From Natronohydrobacter sp. (GTDB lineage Bacteria > Pseudomonadota > Alphaproteobacteria > Rhodobacterales > Rhodobacteraceae), in assembly GCA_007117255.1 (NCBI GenBank), contig SKGU01000128.1, forward strand, positions 1 to 32,236: 32,236 nucleotides of DNA, given 5' to 3'. Shown here one piece after another: positions 9,299 through 16,842 of this stretch; position 1 is the first letter of the stretch, and each line of letters starts with the position of its first letter. Position numbers and translations under genes: made by a program. A model generated the notes under the pieces. That model was not told the origin of the DNA and did no database searches. It was given only the letters and a program-made list of their open reading frames with translations.

Positions 9299-10452
9299 GG
9301 CGCGGCATTTCGTCCCGTCGGGCTGAGCGCGCGCGCACGAGCGCGTCCGGCATCAGTCAAATGCAGGGTCGGCTGTCCAGCGCCCGCACCGGGCTGGCGC
9401 AGGATCAATCCACCATCCAATGCACTGCGTAATGCCGCGCGGGCGCGCGCATCGGGCCATCCCAGATCCGAGGTCAGCGCCGCACGCGTATTTTCGTCGC
9501 CTGCGCGGGCTGTATGTTCATGGGCGGCAAGATGCATGATCAGTGTCAGGCTGTCGATGTGCCGTGCCTCGTTGCGTTTGCGCACTGCGCCTGCGATTAA
9601 CCCGTCTTTTGGGCCAGCGATCAGCGTGCCCACGAAAAACACCCCCGTCATGACGGCCATCATCGCACCGATATTGACGTCCCACCACACTGCAAGTGCA
9701 TAACCCGACAGGCAAGACAGGGCGGCAACGGCCATGGCAATCAACACCATGCGTGACAGCACGCGCGTCAGCAAAAAGGCCGTCGCAGGTGGGGTGATGA
9801 CAAAGGCGATGAACAGGATCGCGCCCACGGCCTCGAAACTCGCCACTGCTGTCACCGAGGTCAACGCAAGTAAAGCGTGGAACAGAACCCCCGGTGCGAA
9901 ACCCAACGCGGTTGCAAGAGCAGGATCGAAGGTTGCGATTTTCAGCTCTTTCCAGAATAACAACACAAAGCCCAGATTGATCAAGAACACTGCCGCCAAA
10001 GCCAGATTGGCCACAGGTACTGGCTGGCCAAAAACCTGAACTGTATCGATCCAGACAAAGGCAATTTCGCCAAGCAGCACAGCATCGACATCCAGATGCA
10101 GGTTGCGGGCATTGAGGTTGATGAGCAGCACCCCCAGTGCGAACATCGCCGGGAAGATCAGCCCGATCGCGGTTTCCATCCGCACCAGCCCGGTGCGGTG
10201 CACAGCTTGCGTCAGCGCCACCGTCACCAGCCCGGTCACAACCGCGCCCGCAAGTTGCACAGGTCCGCTCAGATGTCCGGTCAGCAGCCAGACTGTGACA
10301 ATGCCCAGAACAATCGCATGGCTGATCGCATCGGTCAGCATGGCCGCACCGCGTAGCACCAGAAAACTGCCGAGAAGCGCACCGGACAAGCCCACCAGCA
10401 CACCCGCTGACAGGACCATGGCGGGAATGGATGCGAAAAAGGCGTCAATCAT
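9289..10452 (-). CDS. Metal (Mn/Zn/Fe) ABC transporter permease with C-terminal winged-helix-like tail
   Basis: ABC-3 family membrane protein (LRGAAMLTDAISHAIVLGIV, VGAILFIAFVITPPATAFLL) followed by ~100 aa soluble tail (RHIDSLTLIMHLAAHEH..AALRSALDGGLILRQ..LHLTDAGRARA). Confidence 0.88.
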   Translation of the reverse strand: MIDAFFASIPAMVLSAGVLVGLSGALLGSFLVLRGAAMLTDAISHAIVLGIVTVWLLTGHLSGPVQLAGAVVTGLVTVALTQAVHRTGLVRMETAIGLIFPAMFALGVLLINLNARNLHLDVDAVLLGEIAFVWIDTVQVFGQPVPVANLALAAVFLINLGFVLLFWKELKIATFDPALATALGFAPGVLFHALLALTSVTAVASFEAVGAILFIAFVITPPATAFLLTRVLSRMVLIAMAVAALSCLSGYALAVWWDVNIGAMMAVMTGVFFVGTLIAGPKDGLIAGAVRKRNEARHIDSLTLIMHLAAHEHTARAGDENTRAALTSDLGWPDARARAALRSALDGGLILRQPGAGAGQPTLHLTDAGRARARALSPTGRNAAPAK

Positions 10453-11572
10453 CGGTCGCTTCGCCTCGGTTCAGCGCATCGGCGCGCGCGCGCCCTTTTT
10501 CGGTCAGTTGCCAATGTGGCGTCGTTTCCGGCGGATGACTGATTTCACGCACAAGACCGCGCGCTGACAGGCTGGTTAGCGCCGGCACTGTTGCGCTGCT
10601 GTGTTCGGCCTGAAGCATGCCCAGTTCTGCTGGATAATCGGGGTTGTCGTGATCGCGGGCCAGCGCATGAATGGTGCCCAGCACCCGGTCCGATGACAGC
10701 CGCCGTACGCGTGCGCGCTGCGCGATGGCGCGCCAGATCAGTCCGCGCTCTGGCGCGAAGGCCATTGACAGCGCGACAATGCCCGTGGCCACCAGCACGA
10801 TTACCGGTCCTGTCGCCAACCCGCGCGCGCTCGCACTGATCAGCGCACCGATCACGCCGGACGCCACTGCGAAACTCATCGACAATATTACCATGCCTGC
10901 GAGCGATCGGGCCCATTGCCGCGCTGCGGCCGCTGGCGCGATCAGCAGTGCCACCATCAAGACCACGCCAACCATCTGCAAGCCTGCCACTATGGCCAAT
11001 GCGACCATGACCGTCAGCATGCCCTGCACGCGTGTCACGGGTAGCCCAAGGGCGCGGGCGTAATCCGGGTCGAAACTGACCAGTTTGGCTTCTTTCCACA
11101 ACAGCGTGATAATGCCTAAGGCAATGGCTGCGAGCGTGCCCATGATCCACAGATCGCTGCGCAACGTGGCTGCAGCCTGCCCGAACAGAAAACTCGACAG
11201 CCCTGCGCTGGACGCGCCGGATCGCCCCTGAACATGGCTGAGCAGCACCACGCCCAAAGCAAAGGATACTCCCAGCACCACCCCAAGCGCGGCATCGGGT
11301 TTCAATCTGGTGCGCGCTGTAATCGCCATGACGGCAAGTGCGGCCAGCCCGCCGGAAATTGCAGCGCCCGTCAGGATCGCACCCAGATCGCGCCCGCCGG
11401 CAATCAGGAACCCCAAGGCAATACCTGGCAGCGCTGCATGGCTGACCGCATCACCCAACAGGCTCTGGCCGCGCAGCACTGCGAATGCGCCCAACGCGCC
11501 ACTGATCAGGCCCAAAAGGGCGGCCCCCAAAACCACGGTTTGAACGATCTGGCTGGACAAGAGCGCGCCCAT
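10445..11572 (-). CDS. Metal (Mn/Zn/Fe) ABC transporter permease with C-terminal winged-helix-like tail
   Basis: ABC-3 family (LRGQSLLGDAVSHAALPGIALGF, VVLMVALLIAPAAAARQW); C-terminal tail (LSSDRVLGTIHALARDH..VPALTSLSARGLVREI..WQLTEKGRARADALNRG). Overlaps next permease by 8 bp. Confidence 0.88.
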   Translation of the reverse strand: MGALLSSQIVQTVVLGAALLGLISGALGAFAVLRGQSLLGDAVSHAALPGIALGFLIAGGRDLGAILTGAAISGGLAALAVMAITARTRLKPDAALGVVLGVSFALGVVLLSHVQGRSGASSAGLSSFLFGQAAATLRSDLWIMGTLAAIALGIITLLWKEAKLVSFDPDYARALGLPVTRVQGMLTVMVALAIVAGLQMVGVVLMVALLIAPAAAARQWARSLAGMVILSMSFAVASGVIGALISASARGLATGPVIVLVATGIVALSMAFAPERGLIWRAIAQRARVRRLSSDRVLGTIHALARDHDNPDYPAELGMLQAEHSSATVPALTSLSARGLVREISHPPETTPHWQLTEKGRARADALNRGEATDD

Positions 11573-11573
11573 C

Positions 11574-12320
11574 TCAGCCCCGGATCAGGGCGGCGCGGTG
11601 CCCGTAGGTCTGGCGAAGGTTTTCGGCCGTGTAGACTTCAGTCACCGGTCCTTGCGCCACGATGCGGGTGTTCAGCATCACCAGCCAGTCGAAATACTGC
11701 TCGACCGTGGACAGGTCGTGATGCACCACGATCACGGTTTTGCCCCGGTCGCGCAAGCCTTGCAGCAGGGCTATGATGATATCTTCGGTGGGGCGGTCCA
11801 CGCCTGCCATCGGCTCGTCCAGAAAATACAGATCGGCATCCTGAACCAACGCACGGGCAATGAAAACGCGCTGTTGCTGCCCGCCGGAAAGCTGGCTGAT
11901 CTGGCGGCGCGCGTAATCCTGCATGCCGACCGCAGAAAGCGCGTCCATGGCCTTGGCGCGCTCTGGCGCGCCGGGGCGGCGCAGCCAGCCAAGCTGGCCA
12001 TACAGCCCCATCGTCACCACATCCAGCACATCCGCCGGAAAATCCCAATCCACGCTGGAGCGTTGCGGCACATACCCGATCCGGCGGCGCATGGCGCTGA
12101 TGGGTTTGCCAAACAGGCGCACATGCCCGGCCACGGGCCGCACCAGCCCCAGCGAAGTTTTCAGCAAGGTGGATTTGCCCGAGCCATTCGGCCCCACGAT
12201 CGCCGCCATCACACCGGGCGGCACATCGATGTCGATATCCCACAGCGCGGGTGCCGCGCCATAGGTGACGGTCAGATCCTCGACATGGAGGGCGAATTGT
12301 GGCTCGTGCAGATCATTCAT
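11574..12320 (-). CDS. Metal ABC transporter ATP-binding protein
   Basis: Walker A GPNGSGKST, signature LSGGQQQR, Walker B LYFLDEPMAG, HHDLSTV; in operon with permeases. Confidence 0.93.
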   Translation of the reverse strand: MNDLHEPQFALHVEDLTVTYGAAPALWDIDIDVPPGVMAAIVGPNGSGKSTLLKTSLGLVRPVAGHVRLFGKPISAMRRRIGYVPQRSSVDWDFPADVLDVVTMGLYGQLGWLRRPGAPERAKAMDALSAVGMQDYARRQISQLSGGQQQRVFIARALVQDADLYFLDEPMAGVDRPTEDIIIALLQGLRDRGKTVIVVHHDLSTVEQYFDWLVMLNTRIVAQGPVTEVYTAENLRQTYGHRAALIRG

Positions 12321-13270
12321 GGTGTGATGTTGCGCGTCTCGGCCCAGTGTGCAAGGGGTTCGGGTGTCTGGGGCAGTTCGCCCCCCAGGGCAGCGGTGAT
12401 CGTAGCAATGTTTGACCAGATCATGCCGATGTAATCGCCTGCCAAGGAGCCGGGCTCACCCATGGCATCTGCGTATAGTTCTCCGCCGATGGATACGTCA
12501 TGGCCTTGCGAGCGGACTTCGGCCACCAGCGCTTCTATGCTGCGCGGGTTGATTGTGGATTCTACGAATACCGCTGGTACGCCATTTTCTACCACAAACG
12601 CTGCAACCTCGCGGATATCGGCGATAGAGGCTTCGGCATCGGTGCTGATTCCCGCCACCGCTTCGGATGCTTCGATTCCATACGCATTGGCGAAATAGTT
12701 GAACGCGTCATGGGCTGTGACCAGCAGGCGGTTGCCTTCGGGGATTGTGGCGATGGCGTCGCGCGCCCAGTCATCAAGGGCCGCAAGCTGGCGTGCATAG
12801 GCATCTGCCCCCTCAGTCATGGCAGTGGCGCAATCGGGGCGGGCGTCAGCCAGCATTTCGGTCACATTCGGGATCGCCTGCGCCCACAAGGCGACATCCA
12901 TCCAGACATGCGGATCGGGCTGGCCGTCATCATCAAGCAACTGATCGGGTGTGTAGGTTGCGGCCAAGACACCGAGCACGGGCTTGCGGTCGGACATTGC
13001 CTGCAGGGGCCGCGTCATCTGTGCTTCAAGCGTCGGATCCAGGTAGAGGATTACATCTGCCTGTTCCAGCCGCGAGATATCCGACGCGCGGGGCGTGTGG
13101 AGGTGCGGATCGCTTCCAGGCCCCATCAGCGCCTCGGATGCAACGCATTCGCCGCCGATGGCGCTGGCCATATCTGCCAGCATCCCAACAGTGCTCAGGA
13201 CGCGGAGAGGTTCTGCGGACAGGGCAGGGGCGTGAAGCATCGCAGCGGTTGCGAGTAAAAGTGTGCGCAT
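12317..13270 (-). CDS. Metal ABC transporter substrate-binding protein (TroA/MntA/SitA-like cluster A-I)
   Basis: Signal peptide; GSDPHLHTPRASD, DPHVWMDVALW, VTAHDAFNYFANAYGI, GISTDAEAS; no His-rich loop of the ZnuA type, so Mn/Fe favoured over Zn. Confidence 0.88.
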   Translation of the reverse strand: MRTLLLATAAMLHAPALSAEPLRVLSTVGMLADMASAIGGECVASEALMGPGSDPHLHTPRASDISRLEQADVILYLDPTLEAQMTRPLQAMSDRKPVLGVLAATYTPDQLLDDDGQPDPHVWMDVALWAQAIPNVTEMLADARPDCATAMTEGADAYARQLAALDDWARDAIATIPEGNRLLVTAHDAFNYFANAYGIEASEAVAGISTDAEASIADIREVAAFVVENGVPAVFVESTINPRSIEALVAEVRSQGHDVSIGGELYADAMGEPGSLAGDYIGMIWSNIATITAALGGELPQTPEPLAHWAETRNITP

Positions 13271-13299
13271 CTGATTTCCTTTCTCGGATCAATTGCAAA

Positions 13300-13314
13300 T
13301 GAGAATTATTCTCA
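13300..13314. promoter_or_regulatory. Fur/Mur-type operator upstream of the metal ABC operon
   Basis: TGAGAAT-T-ATTCTCA perfect 7-1-7 palindrome 30 bp upstream of the metal-binding protein start, within TTGCAAATGAGAATTATTCTCAACAA. Confidence 0.75.
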
Positions 13315-13423
13315 ACAAGAGGCGAAGTCAAGTGCGCCTTCGGGCTTGCATGGCCGCGCCGCTTTGGGCATGACCGGAGCCATTGATGCAGGACCATCCA
13401 ACAAGACAGGACAGAGGCAAGAC

Positions 13424-13681
13424 ATGAGCGATATCACACAGGACGCCTACAACGTCACCGCCGAAGAGCTGCGCCAGTTCATCGAGCGTTATGAGCACCT
13501 GGAAGCCGAGAAGAAGGACATCACTGATCAACAGAAAGAGGTCATGGCCGAAGCCAAGGGGCGCGGCTATGATACCAAGGTTCTTCGCAAGATCATCGCC
13601 ATGCGTAAACGCAAGCCCGATGAAATTGCCGAAGAAGAAGCGGTGATGGAGCTTTACAAGGCCGCTTTGGGCATGGAGTGA
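13424..13681 (+). CDS. gapR: GapR / DUF2312 nucleoid-associated protein
   Basis: 86-codon CDS from ATG 13424: MSDITQDAYNVTAEELRQFIERYEHLEAEKKDITDQQKEVMAEAKGRGYDTKVLRKIIAMRKRKPDEIAEEEAVMELYKAALGME. Confidence 0.92.
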   Translation: MSDITQDAYNVTAEELRQFIERYEHLEAEKKDITDQQKEVMAEAKGRGYDTKVLRKIIAMRKRKPDEIAEEEAVMELYKAALGME

Positions 13682-13686
13682 CCCGT

Positions 13687-14562
13687 TCAGGGTTGCAACA
13701 ACGTCACGCCGTCCACACCGCTGATTGTGTCGGTGTCTTCTTCATAAAGTTCCGACAAGACATCGACACGCATTTCGTCCCAACCGGTGACGCTGACATC
13801 AATCTCAAGCTTGTCTTCATCGCAGAACTTGTCGAGAAACACAGAAATGACGCGTTGCCGGTGGGCTTCGTCCACAGGGGGAGAGCGATCCAGGTAGGCG
13901 GCAAGTTTTTCGGCACCTCCATCGACCATCACGGATTTGAACCACTCGAAGCTACCAGTGAATTCGTGCTCTGGTTCAATGCCAGAGACAAGCCGCAAAA
14001 GTCTGTGCCAGATGAAGGGCGTATCTTCATCGCACCAGACTGTGACTTTGGCTTCGGGCCAGACACGCCGAATCTCGCTAATAAGTTCTGACCAGCGCAG
14101 ATTTTCGCTGACAATCTCAGATCCCGATCCGCCTTTTTCCTGCACCCGGCTTGCCGTCAGATAGGCAGGCACGAAAGATGCCGGATTGCGGATCGCGATG
14201 AAAATCTCGACGTCCTGGCCAGCGAAAATGTGCCGTAGAGCCGCCAGACGACGCTCCGCACCCGGATAAAACCTTGTTCCGTCCATCGCATCGGGCAGCT
14301 TTGACAAAAGACCGGGTGCGGAAAACACCAATCTGCGCGCATCAGCAGGGGCGTCAATCGCTTGCAGGATGCGATTCAGGGCATCCGGCGCACCATGACC
14401 GGATGCAACATGATTCGCAGCCTCGATGATCATGTTCAGATAGCTGCGTGCACGCGGAACCATGACCCCTTGTTGTGCAAGGGTGGCCCGGTTGGCTTGC
14501 AGGCAATCCCTGAGTTGCGTTTCATCAGTCAGATGAGCGCCCAGATGAAGTGCGATTTCCAT
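13687..14562 (-). CDS. Hypothetical protein, sulfotransferase-like with degenerate N-terminal motif
   Basis: MEIALHLGAHLTDETQLRDCLQANRATLAQQGVMVPRAR... and VEIFIAIRNPASFVPAYLTAS (sulfotransferase-like 3'-PB region). Start reassigned to 14562. Confidence 0.6.
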   Translation of the reverse strand: MEIALHLGAHLTDETQLRDCLQANRATLAQQGVMVPRARSYLNMIIEAANHVASGHGAPDALNRILQAIDAPADARRLVFSAPGLLSKLPDAMDGTRFYPGAERRLAALRHIFAGQDVEIFIAIRNPASFVPAYLTASRVQEKGGSGSEIVSENLRWSELISEIRRVWPEAKVTVWCDEDTPFIWHRLLRLVSGIEPEHEFTGSFEWFKSVMVDGGAEKLAAYLDRSPPVDEAHRQRVISVFLDKFCDEDKLEIDVSVTGWDEMRVDVLSELYEEDTDTISGVDGVTLLQP

Positions 14563-14751
14563 AATGATCGAGCCTTTTTTGCCTAAATAGCTTATGCCAT
14601 CACAATATGACATTGATTGGACCCGATTTCGTCCACAGTAGGGCGCATATCAAGCAGAATTACCCGATTTGACAAAAACGCCGCAAGTGGTCGTCAGTGG
14701 TGCATTCGCGTCTTGAGCCGGGATGAATTTGCTTTTATGTAGCGGGCGAGA

Positions 14752-14827
14752 GCCGGCTTAGCTCAGTTGGTAGAGCAGTGGTTTTGTAAACCGAAGGTCG
14801 GGGGTTCGAGTCCCTCAGCCGGCACCA
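14752..14827 (+). tRNA. tRNA-Thr (anticodon TGT)
   Basis: gccggcttagctcagttggtagagcagtggttttgtaaaccgaaggtcgggggttcgagtccctcagccggcacca: 7-bp acceptor stem GCCGGCT/AGCCGGC, loop TTTGTAA with TGT anticodon, GGTTCGAGTCC T-arm, encoded CCA. Confidence 0.97.
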
Positions 14828-14990
14828 GACATTCCCTCGCAATATGAAAATGCGTTGCAGGACTTGCCTTGCACGAATTGGCGAGATGCGGTCAGCTGCG
14901 CAAAACCTGACGCGCGGCCCTGGGTTGACGCTCTGACGTCGTTATGGCGATGTACAGCATATCAGAACGAGCGATCGCATGTGCCAGACG

Positions 14991-15019
14991 AAAAAAGGGC
15001 GCACATCTCTGTGGCCCTT
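14991..15019 (-). terminator. Rho-independent terminator of the NYN-domain gene
   Basis: On (-): AAGGGCCACAGAGATGTGCGCCCTTTTTT - stem GGGC/CACA paired with TGTG/GCCC with one bulge, followed by a T6 tract. Confidence 0.75.
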
Positions 15020-15049
15020 CTCTCATCTGCTTCGGGTTTGGCGCTCGAT

Positions 15050-15625
15050 TCAGGTTTCGCTCATCTCTGGTGTCGGTTCGCGATCAAAGCGCGGTTCGCG
15101 CGGTGGGCGACCAATGACATCGCGCAACTCGTCCAGTTCGATGAAGTTGTCAGCCTGACGGCGCAGGTCATCTGCGATCATGGGCGGATGGCTGCGGATG
15201 GTAGAGACCACCGATACACGCACGCCCTGACGTTGCAAGCTTTCCACCAGCGGGCGGAAATCGCCGTCACCAGAGAACAGCACAGCATGATCCAGTCGTG
15301 GCGCAAGCTCCATGGCATCGACAGCCAGTTCGATATCCATATTGCCCTTGACCTTACGTCGACCCATCGAGTCGGTGTACTCTTTCGCGGCCTTTGTCAC
15401 CATGTTGTAACCATTATAGTGCAACCAGTCGACAAGCGGACGGATCGGAGAGTACTCGTCATTCTCAAGCAGGGCCGTGTAGTAGAAGGCACGCAGCAAT
15501 TTGCCGCGGCGCATGAACTCTTGTCGAAGGAGCTTGTAGTCGATGTCAAAACCTAGCGCCTTGCCGGCAGCATAAAGGTTTGCGCCATCTATAAAGAGCG
15601 CGAGGCGCTCATCTTTGTAGAACAT
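15050..15625 (-). CDS. NYN domain (LabA/DUF88-type) putative ribonuclease
   Basis: MFYKDERLALFIDGANLYAAGKALGF ... KGNMDIELAVDAMELAPRLDHAVLFSGDGDFRPLVESLQRQGVRVSVV; conserved acidic PIN-like residues. Start reassigned from 15697. Confidence 0.88.
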   Translation of the reverse strand: MFYKDERLALFIDGANLYAAGKALGFDIDYKLLRQEFMRRGKLLRAFYYTALLENDEYSPIRPLVDWLHYNGYNMVTKAAKEYTDSMGRRKVKGNMDIELAVDAMELAPRLDHAVLFSGDGDFRPLVESLQRQGVRVSVVSTIRSHPPMIADDLRRQADNFIELDELRDVIGRPPREPRFDREPTPEMSET

Positions 15626-15735
15626 TTGTTTTACCTTGTGAGAAACGACATCTAGGATAAAGGTGCTTCTTGCTCGGCGTTCCGGGCTGCATTGCAAGCG
15701 GAAACTCTAAATACAATGAAACACCTTAACATGGC

Positions 15736-16392
15736 ATGAGACATAGACACACTCCTGAAAAATGCAATCTTGTGCTGGTGGCCCTTGGGGGTAACGTCAA
15801 TGGGCAAATGGATAGTCCTATCGCACAAATTGACGCTGCGATTCATCAAATTTTTCAAGCAGGTCTTGGGCTTGAGCGGGTTAGCAGGATGTGGAATACC
15901 CCTGCTTTCCCTGCGGGTTCAGGTCCCGATTTCGTGAATGCCGCTCTCGCTTGTGTGACTGATTTAGCGCCGACACGGATATTGGAAAGGCTTCATGACA
16001 TCGAAGAACAGGCAGGGCGTGTAAGGGGTGCGCGTTGGGCTGCGCGGGTGATCGATCTGGATCTGCTTGCAGTGGGTGATCTGGTTTTGCCCGATATTGA
16101 TCACTATCGCCAGTGGGCAGGGTTGCCCCTCGCAGAGCAAATGAAACGCACGCCTGATGAACTCATCTTGCCCCATCCCCGTATGCAGGATCGTGCTTTC
16201 GTTTTGGTGCCGTTGATGGATATTGCGCCTGACTGGCGCCACCCTGTATCCGGGCGCACTGTCACCGAGATGCATGCGGCCTTGTGCCCGGAAGACATTG
16301 CACAAGTGGTGCCGGTTTCACATGAAATTCACACTGATATCGGTGTGCATGGCTTGTCATGCGCGCCAATGCATAGTAGGCACGGCGCTTGA
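15736..16392 (+). CDS. folK: 2-amino-4-hydroxy-6-hydroxymethyldihydropteridine diphosphokinase
   Basis: VALGGNVNGQMDSP, WNTPAFPAGSGPDFVNAAL, RWAARVIDLDLLAVGDLV, ILPHPRMQDRAFVLVPLMDIAP. Confidence 0.9.
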   Translation: MRHRHTPEKCNLVLVALGGNVNGQMDSPIAQIDAAIHQIFQAGLGLERVSRMWNTPAFPAGSGPDFVNAALACVTDLAPTRILERLHDIEEQAGRVRGARWAARVIDLDLLAVGDLVLPDIDHYRQWAGLPLAEQMKRTPDELILPHPRMQDRAFVLVPLMDIAPDWRHPVSGRTVTEMHAALCPEDIAQVVPVSHEIHTDIGVHGLSCAPMHSRHGA

Positions 16393-16422
16393 TCCGGATT
16401 TTTAGACGAGAAGGAGCTGCTC

Positions 16423-16782
16423 ATGGCCCGCGTGACAGTGGAAGATTGTGTCGACAAAGTGCCCAACCGCTTCGAGTTGGTGGCGTTGGCATCGCACCGC
16501 GCCCGTGAGATTGCAGCCGGTTCGCCAATCACGGTTGACCGCGAAAACGATAAGAACCCGGTTGTTGCCTTGCGCGAAATCGCTGAGGAGACTCAACTGG
16601 CAGATCATCTGCGAGAGCGCATGATCGAAAGCCTGCAAACGCAGATTGAAGTCGATATGCCTGAAGACGACGATATGGCCCTGATGATGGGCGGCCCAGA
16701 GCAGGACCAGCCCGAACAGGACGGGATGAACGAGGCGCAGATGTTGCGCGCCTTGATGGAAGCTCAAGGGCAGGCAGGCTGA
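16423..16782 (+). CDS. rpoZ: DNA-directed RNA polymerase omega subunit
   Basis: [58 protein letters not shown]. Confidence 0.95.
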   Translation: MARVTVEDCVDKVPNRFELVALASHRAREIAAGSPITVDRENDKNPVVALREIAEETQLADHLRERMIESLQTQIEVDMPEDDDMALMMGGPEQDQPEQDGMNEAQMLRALMEAQGQAG

Positions 16783-16842
16783 GCCTGACTTGCTGGCGCG
16801 CAACGCGCCCACACTGGCTGACGGGCAGAAGGGGCCGCAGGC

